Shown here: piece after piece, positions 1-6,013 of the stretch | How the letters are laid out: the number at the start of each line of letters is the position of its first letter | Position numbering within the stretch: position 1 is the stretch's first letter | Assembly: GCA_946186175.1 (NCBI GenBank) | Contig: CAMHMG010000183.1 | Coordinates: 1 to 6,176, forward strand | Reading direction: 5' to 3' | DNA length: 6,176 nucleotides | Source of the DNA: an uncultured Clostridia bacterium | GTDB taxonomy: Bacteria > Bacillota > Clostridia > Lachnospirales > Lachnospiraceae | The notes under the pieces: generated by a model | Database searches by the model: none | The model's input: only the letters and a program-made list of their open reading frames with translations | Told to the model about the DNA's origin: nothing | Made by a program: the position numbers and the translations under genes

Positions 1-356
1 GCTTCCTTCTGTTCCTGTTCTCTTCTTGCTCTTTCCTGCGCTGCCTTCTGCTCCTGCTCTTTTTTATTCTTCTCCCGGTCAGCTTTCTTTTCCTTATCTT
101 TCTGTTCTTTCTTCTTCTGCTGAGCCTTTCTGATACGTTCCTCCTGATCCTTGACCAAACGCTCTCTCTGCTCCTTCTCACGAGCTTTTTTCTCTAAGGC
201 AGCCTTATCTTCAACCTTATTCTCCTGTCGGTTTAACGCATTCATATCGCGGTTAAGCTGTTCCTGTGCACTTCTAAGTATTTCCTCTACCGCTTCATTC
301 GTAGTATTCTTCTTAGCTTCATTTAACTTTCTGCCCGTAAGGATCTCATTTTCCAT
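1..356 (-). CDS. Charged coiled-coil-like protein, 3' end beyond window
   Basis: The reading frame opens at ATG 356 and stays open to the left edge, giving 118 residues and no stop. The start is supported by GGGGAG at 365-370, 8 nt upstream. The first 50 or so residues (MENEILTGRKLNEAKK...) are mixed. From about residue 55 the protein is almost wholly Lys, Glu, Gln, Arg and Ala, with runs such as KKKEQKDKEKK and KKEQEQKAAQERARREQ, as expected of a long charged alpha-helix or coiled coil. There is no signal peptide or membrane segment in the visible part, so the visible portion looks cytoplasmic. It lies 48 nt downstream of aroD with no terminator between them, so co-transcription is likely. 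I do not recognise the family. The low-complexity composition would give many false similarity hits, and the functional domain, if any, is outside the window. Confidence 0.8.
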   Translation of the reverse strand, partial: MENEILTGRKLNEAKKNTTNEAVEEILRSAQEQLNRDMNALNRQENKVEDKAALEKKAREKEQRERLVKDQEERIRKAQQKKKEQKDKEKKADREKNKKEQEQKAAQERARREQEQKE

Positions 357-404
357 TATGACTTCTCCCCATATAATAAATGTTCGAATCTATTCAGCTA
401 TGCT

Positions 405-1169
405 TCATAGACTCGCGATATGCAATATCTCAATTACTTTTTTTACCTTATCAATTGAAATCTGACCCGGTGCCGATTCATTTCCTACAGTTGCAAATGT
501 CACAGCAGAGCCGAAAATCTCGCCTGATATCCTGCTAATCTGTCCAGTCTTTCCCATCGACATCGTAATCACCGGACCTGCGTCCGCTTCCTTACTTGTC
601 CTTAACGTTGCAGCAAGCAGCGAAATAACATCTTCTTCGCAGTTCGGCATAACCGCAATCTTTGCTATATCTGCTCCTCTGTCTCTAATTTCATTCAAAC
701 GTCTGACAATCTCTTCTTTATCCGGTGTCTTTTCAAAATCATGATTACTGCCAACCACATAAACTCCGTTATCATGAGCGATATTACAAAGCTTCTCTAG
801 CACTCCGTTCTGAATAAATGCTTCAACATCAACAAGATCAATATAGCCGCTTTCACATGCACATTTACAAATAGCTTCGTACTCTTCAACACCCAATGAT
901 ACATTACCGCCTTCATTGTCAGTCCTAATAGTGAATAAGAGTACAAGGTTTCCAAGCAATTTGCGTATTGTTTCAAGCACCTTTAACAGACTGTCTCTAT
1001 CCTTTAAATGTTCATATACGTCTGCTCTAAATTCTACCATATCAGGCTTTTGCAAAACCACCTGTTTAAGCGTAGAAACGATCGCTTTATCATTCTTTTC
1101 CACTATTGGTACGCAAATCTTAGGCATACCTTCACCAATTACAACTTCTCTGACTTTAACAGAACGCAT
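405..1169 (-). CDS. aroD: Type I 3-dehydroquinate dehydratase (AroD)
   Basis: Third step of the shikimate pathway: converts 3-dehydroquinate to 3-dehydroshikimate through a Schiff-base intermediate; cytoplasmic TIM barrel. From the start chosen here the protein has 254 residues, close to the usual size of about 252. Family motifs appear in order: EFRAD (46-50), FTIRTDNEGG (79-88), the HDFEKTP block with catalytic His143, AKIAVMP with Schiff-base Lys170, ITMSMG with Met203, Arg213, and SAPGQI with Ser232 and Gln236. These residue numbers are the same as those I recall for the Salmonella enzyme, which strongly supports ATG 1169. The frame stays open to an ATG at 1223, but that extra stretch encodes an unrelated hydrophobic leader and begins upstream of the likely promoter at 1204-1212. 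GGAG at 1180-1183 is 10 nt from ATG 1169. The gene follows a terminator, so it is probably transcribed on its own, together with the coiled-coil gene downstream. Confidence 0.95.
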   Translation of the reverse strand: MRSVKVREVVIGEGMPKICVPIVEKNDKAIVSTLKQVVLQKPDMVEFRADVYEHLKDRDSLLKVLETIRKLLGNLVLLFTIRTDNEGGNVSLGVEEYEAICKCACESGYIDLVDVEAFIQNGVLEKLCNIAHDNGVYVVGSNHDFEKTPDKEEIVRRLNEIRDRGADIAKIAVMPNCEEDVISLLAATLRTSKEADAGPVITMSMGKTGQISRISGEIFGSAVTFATVGNESAPGQISIDKVKKVIEILHIASL

Positions 1170-1203
1170 ATAACTATTACTCCAATAACTCAATAATATC
1201 AAC

Positions 1204-1212
1204 AGTATATCA
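1204..1212 (-). promoter_or_regulatory. Extended -10 promoter for aroD
   Basis: The minus strand reads TGATATACT, an extended -10 (TGn plus TATACT, 5 of 6 consensus bases). No good -35 is present at the expected distance, where the T-tract and stem of the preceding terminator lie; extended -10 promoters often tolerate this. Transcription would begin near 1197, leaving a leader of about 28 nt before ATG 1169. It lies between the terminator and aroD, the only place an aroD promoter could be if that terminator is efficient. Confidence 0.5.
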
Positions 1213-1221
1213 CAAATTAAC

Positions 1222-1263
1222 AAAAAAGGCTATTTTCTTTATTAATAAAATGAAAACAGCCTT
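1222..1263 (-). terminator. Rho-independent terminator of the GHL10 gene
   Basis: A 12-bp stem (arms 1252-1263 and 1226-1237) is followed on the minus strand by TTTTTT. The one imperfect position is a G-U wobble when read as minus-strand RNA but an A-C mismatch as plus-strand RNA, so the structure favours minus-strand transcription. It begins 11 nt after the stop codon of the GHL10 gene and separates it from aroD. Confidence 0.85.
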
Positions 1264-1273
1264 CTTAATACAT

Positions 1274-2458
1274 TTATTCTATAATACCATAATATTTTCG
1301 GTAGTTTTTCATTTCCTTTCTTCCGGACTTATTATACATGTAAGTCGAAGAGAAAAGCACAAATCCCTGACATCCCGCTGCCTTTTCCTGTTTGATCTGA
1401 GTTACAATTACATTATTACTCTTCTTCCATCCTTTGTCGAATGAATCCTTTACCCCCGAACGATAAAGAGCCAGTCCTATTATCATAGGCGTATCATTCT
1501 TATTAAGAGCATTCCATTGTTTGAGTCTCTGTGAATACAACTTTGTCTTTTTACCATTTAACTTATAATTATCTGACCAATAAATCTGCGGTATTATATA
1601 GTCAATATATCCGTCATCACTAAGCCAGGTCTTAAGATCACATCCAATAGATTCAGCATAGGAAACATTTCCCGCCGGACTGATACCGAACAATATCTCT
1701 TCATCCGTCTCCTTAATTGTCTCATACACCTGACGTACCATATTGTTAACATTCTTCTTTCTCTTTTTAATGGAAACCTTCTTAAACTGACCGTTTGAGG
1801 GATAAAAATAATCATCCATATGTATTCCATCCACTTCATAGTTGTCAATGATCTCATTGACAATATCAAGTATCCTGTCTATGGAAGCTTCTTTACCCGG
1901 ATTAAAACTCTTTTTCATCGTTTTCCTATACGGATTGAGCCACGCATGAAATGAGATATCATTTTCATGTGCAATGTCAATAAGAATCTTTAACGGATCA
2001 TATGACGGAGCTTTTGCAAACATATACTTGCTCCATTTGAGATACTCACTCGGATAGATAGCATCATTACATGGAACTACATGAAAGAAAACTGTATTAA
2101 TATTATCTTTTTTGAGTTTCTTAAACATCTTAGAGGCATTGTTACGAAAGGTAGTTTCAGACTTATTATAAAGACCCATGTTCTTATAATCCACAAAAGC
2201 AATCCATACACCACGCATGTCAGTCATAATATCTGAATTGCGAATATCTCTTGACGAATTCACATATCCAACATCATCTGTTGTCTGCGTATCTGCATTA
2301 GCCTGTTCTGTAGTTGTTGTCACTGTACCTGCATCCGTTTGTTCAGTTGCTATTGCAGATGAACATGGCACTAATCCAACAAATACAGCAGTAATCAGAA
2401 CAAATGCCAATGCTCTCTTAATATCATTTCCAAAGTTAATTCTTTTAAATAAATGCAT
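1274..2458 (-). CDS. Secreted GHL10 (DUF187) glycosyl hydrolase-like protein
   Basis: 394 residues. The N-terminus is a Sec signal peptide: basic start, hydrophobic core at about 16-30, probable cleavage after SSAIA (residue 37). A Thr/Gln/Asp-rich linker follows (about 38-75) with two similar units, TEQTDAGT and TEQANADT. The rest is a GHL10/DUF187 (PF02638) TIM-barrel domain: MRGVWIAFVDY (81-91), NTVFFHVVPCNDAIYPS, SFHAWLNPYR (169-178), DGIHMDDYFYP (210-220) with its acidic pair, then FGISPAGN, GYIDYIIPQIYWS and a C-terminal GCQGFVLFSS. Relatives are B. subtilis YngK and E. coli YddW (DigH, which cuts denuded peptidoglycan glycan strands), so a role in cell-wall glycan turnover is a reasonable inference; the substrate cannot be read from sequence. 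The stretch between NPYR and the NPG motif (178-188) is very short compared with the family pattern I know. It has its own promoter and terminator, so it is a single-gene unit. AAGGATGGAAAG precedes ATG 2458. Confidence 0.9.
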   Translation of the reverse strand: MHLFKRINFGNDIKRALAFVLITAVFVGLVPCSSAIATEQTDAGTVTTTTEQANADTQTTDDVGYVNSSRDIRNSDIMTDMRGVWIAFVDYKNMGLYNKSETTFRNNASKMFKKLKKDNINTVFFHVVPCNDAIYPSEYLKWSKYMFAKAPSYDPLKILIDIAHENDISFHAWLNPYRKTMKKSFNPGKEASIDRILDIVNEIIDNYEVDGIHMDDYFYPSNGQFKKVSIKKRKKNVNNMVRQVYETIKETDEEILFGISPAGNVSYAESIGCDLKTWLSDDGYIDYIIPQIYWSDNYKLNGKKTKLYSQRLKQWNALNKNDTPMIIGLALYRSGVKDSFDKGWKKSNNVIVTQIKQEKAAGCQGFVLFSSTYMYNKSGRKEMKNYRKYYGIIE

Positions 2459-2498
2459 TATCTTTCCATCCTTGTTATAATATTTCTCCCATTTTGTG

Positions 2499-2547
2499 AC
2501 GTGTTTCCTCTATTATACAAATCAAACAACCATAATCGCAAACACGT
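2499..2547. repeat. 8-bp inverted repeat bracketing the GHL10 promoter
   Basis: ACGTGTTT (2499-2506) and AAACACGT (2540-2547) are perfect reverse complements, 41 bp apart centre to centre (about four helical turns). One arm overlaps the -35 hexamer and the other lies at the predicted transcription start. This suits two operator half-sites or a DNA-loop site, but one 8-bp match could also be chance. Confidence 0.4.
2512..2541 (-). promoter_or_regulatory. Sigma-A-type promoter of the GHL10 gene
   Basis: Minus-strand -10 TATAAT (2512-2517, perfect) and -35 TTGCGA (2536-2541, 4 of 6 matches) are separated by 18 bp. Transcription would start near 2505, giving a leader of about 47 nt. It lies in the 137-bp gap after the radical SAM gene, where I see no strong terminator, so some read-through from the upstream operon is also possible. 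Confidence 0.7.
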
Positions 2548-2595
2548 ATTTTCTATTCTATCAGTTAAACAACTATATGTCCACCAATTAATTAT

Positions 2596-3564
2596 TCATA
2601 CAGACAATTTCCTGTTAATCTCATTCAATACCCTTTTCTTGTCCGTACTCCACATAGGGGCGATCAAAGTCTTCCTCGCACCATCACCGGTCATTCTGTG
2701 TATAACAATATCCTTAGGTAATTCCGCTATGCAATCGCGTATCAGATCAGTATATTCATCCATAGTCATGCACTCAAATAATCCCTGCCCGTAATCCTTT
2801 GCAAGCTCTGTTCCCTTTATAACGTGTAAAAGCTGAAGCTTTATCCCCTGTACACCGCTCTTTCCGACATAACGAACGGTATCTAACATCTCTTCTCTGG
2901 TCTCGCCCGGAAGCCCTAGTATAACATGGGTAATAACCTCTAACTGTCTTTCCCTAAGTCTTTTTACCGCTTCATCATACACGTCAAGCTCATATCCTCT
3001 TCTAATGTAGCGGGCAGTTTTCTCATGTATCGTCTGCAATCCCAGCTCCACCCACACCGGCTTAATCCCATTAAGCTCTGAAAGAAGATCGAGTACATCT
3101 TCAGGGATACAATCCGGTCTTGTTGCAATAGATATTGCAACAATATCACTATTACTTATCGCCTCGGTATATAATTCTCTAAGCCTCTCTACCGGTGCAT
3201 AAGTATTAGTAAATGATTGAAAATAGGCTATGTACTTTCCCTGTACTTCTTTTCTTCTCTTGGCATCATTTACACTAACTACTGATACTATATCATTATC
3301 GTTTTTATTTTTGTAATCATCAGCCTTTGGCATTTTACCGGCAATCCTATTTTTACCTCTCTCAATCTGTTCTGTAACAGAAACACCCGCCTCTTCAGTA
3401 AAATCACCCGAACCATATCCTGAGCAAAAGATGCAGCCGCCTGTAGATATAGTACCATCTCGATTAGGGCAGGTAAACCCGCCGTTAATAGCTATCTTAT
3501 ATACTTTACAACCAAACCTGTTTCTCAAATATTGATTTAAACTATTGTATTTCATACTCCACAT
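2596..3564 (-). CDS. TIGR01212-family radical SAM protein (YhcC/YtqA-like)
   Basis: 322 residues. The radical SAM cluster motif has the family's unusual spacing: Cys32, Cys44 and Cys47 within GGFTCPNRDGT...GGCIFC, where the standard motif is CxxxCxxC. Other family blocks are YIAYFQSFTNTYAP (111-124), the ATRPDCIP stretch, WVELGLQT, and THVILGLPGET. E. coli YhcC and B. subtilis YtqA belong here; from memory YtqA (MnmL) has been implicated in wobble-uridine modification (the mnm5s2U pathway), so a tRNA-modification role is possible but inferred. Residues about 76-104 form a Lys/Asp/Asn-rich insertion of some 28 residues that I do not recall in YhcC. The start is uncertain: ATG 3564 follows an in-frame TAA and has only a weak ribosome site, while ATG 3555 (MKYNSLNQYL, the family-like start) has GGAG just 1 nt away. 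Last gene of the three-gene operon, 32 nt after the metallopeptidase gene. Confidence 0.9.
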   Translation of the reverse strand: MWSMKYNSLNQYLRNRFGCKVYKIAINGGFTCPNRDGTISTGGCIFCSGYGSGDFTEEAGVSVTEQIERGKNRIAGKMPKADDYKNKNDNDIVSVVSVNDAKRRKEVQGKYIAYFQSFTNTYAPVERLRELYTEAISNSDIVAISIATRPDCIPEDVLDLLSELNGIKPVWVELGLQTIHEKTARYIRRGYELDVYDEAVKRLRERQLEVITHVILGLPGETREEMLDTVRYVGKSGVQGIKLQLLHVIKGTELAKDYGQGLFECMTMDEYTDLIRDCIAELPKDIVIHRMTGDGARKTLIAPMWSTDKKRVLNEINRKLSV

Positions 3565-3596
3565 TTATCATCTAAGCTTTTCTATGATAACCTTCA

Positions 3597-4148
3597 CTAA
3601 TTTGAACTGACTTCAGCCATTGCCATATCCCCATTTTCTTTAAGCCATTTTCGATATATCTTATATTCCGGTAAAACACGTTCTACATTATCCCAAAATC
3701 GTTTTGAATGATTCATCTCTATTCTATGACATAGCTCATGAACAACAACATAATCCAACACTTCAAGCGGCACCCTCATAAGAGCAACATTGAAATTCAG
3801 ATTACCTTTAGAACTGCAGCTGCCCCATCTTGTACGTTGATTACGAATGGTTATTCTTCCATAATCAACACCAACTAATGATGCATAATACTTTACACGC
3901 TCCGGAATCACTCTTTTCGCCTGATCCACCAATTCATTTAATTCGATATCAGTAATCCTGCGAACCTCTGAAAGTTTTTTCTTTCTATCATTCATCCTTT
4001 TTACACTCTTATCGATAAAATCTCTCTTCTTTTCGATAAAATCATAGATATCCCTATCAGGAATATTCTTTGGAGCTCTAACAATTACATCAGCATCCGT
4101 TGTAATTTCAATAACTATAGTTTTTCTTTTTGTTTTTATTATTTTCAT
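3597..4148 (-). CDS. YgjP/DUF45 family zinc metallopeptidase
   Basis: 183 residues, matching PF01863 (YgjP-like, commonly labelled M48 family metallopeptidase). The N-terminal half is basic and beta-rich then helical (IIKTKRKTIVIEI..., VRAPKNIP). The conserved core contains TRWGSCSSKGNLNFN (106-120), the zinc and catalytic motif HELCH (His137, Glu138, His141), and NHSKRFW, whose His147 may be the third zinc ligand. There is no signal peptide, so it is cytoplasmic. Substrates of the family are not known to me; in other genomes such genes often sit beside type I restriction operons, but no restriction gene is seen here. It starts 10 nt after the stop of the 493-residue gene and shows no clear Shine-Dalgarno sequence in the AT-rich gap, which suggests translational coupling to the upstream gene. 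ATG 4148 fits the typical N-terminus of the family. Confidence 0.9.
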   Translation of the reverse strand: MKIIKTKRKTIVIEITTDADVIVRAPKNIPDRDIYDFIEKKRDFIDKSVKRMNDRKKKLSEVRRITDIELNELVDQAKRVIPERVKYYASLVGVDYGRITIRNQRTRWGSCSSKGNLNFNVALMRVPLEVLDYVVVHELCHRIEMNHSKRFWDNVERVLPEYKIYRKWLKENGDMAMAEVSSN

Positions 4149-4158
4149 AATTTATATA

Positions 4159-5640
4159 TCATGTAGGATTCCCACGTGTCGGTAAATGATCAGGCATATA
4201 TCCTATAATCGTCTTTTGTATATCTTCATCATAATAGAAGTATATACGATTAATATCTGCCTGCCCCTTTCCTTTTTTCATGTGAATATCCATAATAACC
4301 TTATTCTTCTTATTGTTATATTCACTAATGTCAATTGTGTATTTGTCTTTGTATATATCTGTGGCACCACTGCCGCTTGGGGTTCCTTCTATGGCAAAGC
4401 TGTTATTCTCCACATCATATTGTGTTCCGGGATCCTCTGTATCCTCTCCGACACTTCTCAAAAACTTCTCCCTAAGTTCTGCATAGAAGCAGTAATCTCC
4501 AAACTGATAGTTCTTTTTCAGCTGAAACTGTTTTATTTCATTTCTCAAAATCTCATACACCTTCTCTGCAAGAGAATAATAATACGGTTCCATACCATTA
4601 GAAGCCTTCTCTCTGTGCAGAATAAAATTACCCTTTTGATAGACCTGAATATAATCCTGTCTCCCCCACATCTTACCAAAAAGCTTATTAACACTTCCCT
4701 TGATCACTACCACATGGCAATATCCTATGAGACTTTGACTTAAATGATCAATATTATTCCGGTTGTTATCGTATTCCTCAATCGGACACAACAGTATTGG
4801 AATCTGTCTTTTCTCATTTAACACCAGCTTTTGGGTAAATTCCATGCACTCCACCTCAGAATTACCATTAATCTCAATAGGACTTCCCTCTATTAATGGT
4901 TCATTAATCGAAGTATTCTGTTTGGCTTCATTCCCTTTATCAATGAAGCGAAATGCAAACTTTATGGGAATATCATGTTCTGTTATCACAAGCTTTGAAT
5001 CTCTCCACAGGTTTCTTACAAATGCCGGTCTCATTACCTTTGCTTCACCTTCTGCATCAGCAGGCTCTTTGCAGGCGATTCTTATTCCAAGCACCGTCCG
5101 ACCGGTCTTGCGGGTTACTGAAACATCTGATATAAACTCACGTCCATAATTCTGCTCCTGACGCAATCCAAGTTCAGTCAGGCACAAGGTCCATATCCCA
5201 TCTTCCTTATAGCCGTATGTCCGAACATCCAGATCAAAATGGGGCTTAATATTTTCAAATGGAGACATATCAAAAAGATCGATCTGATCTATTTCCGGCA
5301 TCCGCATAAAGTCACTATATTCCTCTTTTCCACTAAGTCCACTCTGAACAATCCTGTTACGTATCCACTTAACTATATAATAAACAACTCTTTTATATAA
5401 CTCTTCATCCGACATTTCTTCATTTGAATAAATATCAAAAAGAGCCTGGTATGTATTGTATTTTTGATATGTGTTAACTCTTCGTTCCTTTGGATTGACA
5501 ATCCCTGCCACATCAGGAATGGAACTGCGGATTTCCGGCTTTTCACCATCTGCCAAGCTCTTTTTCTCTTCAATATTCAATTCTTTATTCTGTCTTTTTA
5601 TAAATTCCTTCCCTAACTGTTTCTTCATTTTCTTATCCAT
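4159..5640 (-). CDS. Conserved-looking protein of unknown function, 493 aa
   Basis: I cannot assign this protein to a family. It is soluble-looking, with no signal peptide or membrane segment. Residues 1-35 are a highly charged tail (MDKKMKKQLGKEFIKRQNKE). Residues about 58-100 are helical (YNTYQALFDIY, then ELYKRVVYYIVKWIRNRIV). A strand-rich part at 130-230 carries DVSVTRKTGRTVLGIRIACK (172-191) and MRPAFVRNLWRD (203-214). A possible Rossmann-like core spans 278-343: RQIPILLCPIEE, LSQSLIGYCHVVVIK (300-314), VYQKGNFILHR. The C-terminal third is polar, with a Gly/Ser/Thr linker (EGTPSGSGATD) before the last 60 residues. The order 'RP-FVR-L', 'R-lPi-l', 'G-hVvv', 'Y-G--' recalls uncharacterised bacterial proteins I have seen, but I cannot name them or prove the link. 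GGGG lies 7 nt before ATG 5640; ATG 5628 (M5) is an alternative. First gene of the operon with the metallopeptidase and radical SAM genes, under the promoter at 5746-5774. Confidence 0.85.
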   Translation of the reverse strand: MDKKMKKQLGKEFIKRQNKELNIEEKKSLADGEKPEIRSSIPDVAGIVNPKERRVNTYQKYNTYQALFDIYSNEEMSDEELYKRVVYYIVKWIRNRIVQSGLSGKEEYSDFMRMPEIDQIDLFDMSPFENIKPHFDLDVRTYGYKEDGIWTLCLTELGLRQEQNYGREFISDVSVTRKTGRTVLGIRIACKEPADAEGEAKVMRPAFVRNLWRDSKLVITEHDIPIKFAFRFIDKGNEAKQNTSINEPLIEGSPIEINGNSEVECMEFTQKLVLNEKRQIPILLCPIEEYDNNRNNIDHLSQSLIGYCHVVVIKGSVNKLFGKMWGRQDYIQVYQKGNFILHREKASNGMEPYYYSLAEKVYEILRNEIKQFQLKKNYQFGDYCFYAELREKFLRSVGEDTEDPGTQYDVENNSFAIEGTPSGSGATDIYKDKYTIDISEYNNKKNKVIMDIHMKKGKGQADINRIYFYYDEDIQKTIIGYMPDHLPTRGNPT

Positions 5641-5739
5641 AGTATAACCCCGCCAATCCTAATACATTGCTTCACTTTGCAATCAGGTATATCGCATTAA
5701 TCTCTGCGTATGCACACAGATGCTATGAAATGACTACCC
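5641..5739 (-). promoter_or_regulatory. Structured 5' leader of the three-gene operon
   Basis: From the predicted start near 5739 to ATG 5640 the RNA is about 99 nt. It can form a 7-bp hairpin (TCTGTGT/ACGCAGA, arms 5714-5720 and 5703-5709, loop GCAT, one G-U) and a 5-bp hairpin (ATTGC/GCAAT, arms 5679-5683 and 5666-5670, 8-nt loop). I recognise no riboswitch class, no T-box and no intrinsic terminator in it. Upstream of the promoter, 5775-5842 is AT-rich spacer in which I see nothing. Confidence 0.4.
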
Positions 5740-5745
5740 TTCGGG

Positions 5746-5774
5746 ATTATACCATATAATTCAAGAATCCTCAA
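5746..5774 (-). promoter_or_regulatory. Sigma-A-type promoter of the three-gene operon
   Basis: Minus-strand -35 TTGAGG (5769-5774) and -10 TATAAT (5746-5751) are exactly 17 bp apart, and the -10 is extended by TGG immediately upstream. This is a strong promoter by sequence and is the only good candidate upstream of the 493-residue gene. Confidence 0.8.
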
Positions 5775-5842
5775 TATTTAGCATTTTCTGTTATCTATAT
5801 ATGAAAAAACTTATTAAATCAGGGGTTCCCACCTCTTAAAGA

Positions 5843-5858
5843 CAACATGCGCGAGAGG
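5843..5858. repeat. Near-copy of the tRNA-Arg 3' end
   Basis: These 16 bases match 6011-6026 in direct orientation with one mismatch (A5847 versus G6015); TGCGCGAGAGG is shared exactly. The source segment covers the 3' strand of the acceptor stem, the discriminator base, the start of the T-stem 3' strand, and 3 nt beyond the mature tRNA. Sequence similarity stops on both sides: no T-loop is found next to the copy. It could be a remnant of a second tRNA gene or an att-like site left by an element; the repeats are 168 bp apart. Confidence 0.5.
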
Positions 5859-5872
5859 GTGAGGCAGTTAAA

Positions 5873-5897
5873 GAAAAAGACCCTGCGGGTCTTTTTC
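5873..5897. terminator. Symmetrical intrinsic terminator hairpin
   Basis: GAAAAAGACCC (5873-5883) and GGGTCTTTTTC (5887-5897) form a perfect 11-bp stem with a 3-nt loop. T-runs exist on either side, so it can stop transcription in both directions. On the minus strand it is a second stop after the tRNA transcript; on the plus strand there is no gene for it to serve. Confidence 0.75.
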
Positions 5898-5965
5898 CCG
5901 CCGAACCGACCGACGAAGGAGCTATGCTCCGAGAAGATCGAACCTGTTCGAGTCCGACTGGACTC
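5898..5965. other. GC-rich hairpin cluster between two terminators
   Basis: No gene is visible here; it is part of the roughly 370-bp gap between the tRNA and the operon. GC is 37 of 60 in 5881-5940, well above the surroundings. In order it holds a CCGA-rich run (5901-5916), GGAGC-TAT-GCTCC (5918-5930), TCGAA-CCTG-TTCGA (5938-5951) and TCGAGTCC-GACT-GGACTCGA (5948-5967); the last two overlap and would be alternative folds. It could be a small structured RNA, a mobile palindromic repeat, or decayed tRNA-cluster sequence. The GTTCGAGTCC motif resembles a tRNA T-loop, but no cloverleaf can be built around it. Confidence 0.5.
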
Positions 5966-6011
5966 GAATAAAGAAATAAGCAGGACAAATGTCCTGCCTA
6001 TTTCTTTATTC
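5966..6011 (-). terminator. Terminator of the tRNA-Arg transcript
   Basis: Arms 5991-6011 and 5966-5986 pair over 21 bp around a 4-nt loop. The only imperfect pair is G-U on the minus strand but A-C on the plus strand, so it fits minus-strand transcription. The GC-rich top (GCAGGAC/GTCCTGC) followed by TTATTTCTTTATT acts as the stem and U-rich tail. It begins 2 nt beyond the tRNA discriminator base. Confidence 0.85.
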
Positions 6012-6013
6012 AA

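Noticed and set aside
151..465. Plus-strand 104-residue ORF
   Set aside because: Antisense to the coiled-coil gene and the end of aroD; the Ser/Phe/Leu-rich composition is the complement of Lys/Glu codons.
2357..2371. Lipobox in the GHL10 protein (LVPC around Cys32)
   Set aside because: Pro before the Cys does not fit a signal peptidase II site; SSAIA just after it is a normal signal peptidase I site.
2573..2603. Possible terminator after the radical SAM gene
   Set aside because: A 7-bp A/T-rich stem (CTGTATG/CATATAG) with a 17-nt loop overlapping the stop codon is too weak, and only TTGTTT follows.
2453..2794. Plus-strand 113-residue ORF
   Set aside because: Crosses the GHL10 promoter and the end of the radical SAM gene in antisense, with no start signal.
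4186..4743. Plus-strand 185-residue hydrophobic ORF resembling a membrane protein
   Set aside because: It lies wholly antisense to the 493-residue gene; the hydrophobic look comes from reading polar, A-rich codons backwards. No promoter or ribosome site supports it.
5641..5739. Known riboswitch or T-box upstream of the operon
   Set aside because: The leader is short, with none of the conserved motifs I know and no terminator/antiterminator pair.
5898..5967. Second tRNA gene on either strand
   Set aside because: T-loop-like GTTCGAGTCC is present, but no matching acceptor, D or anticodon arms can be drawn.
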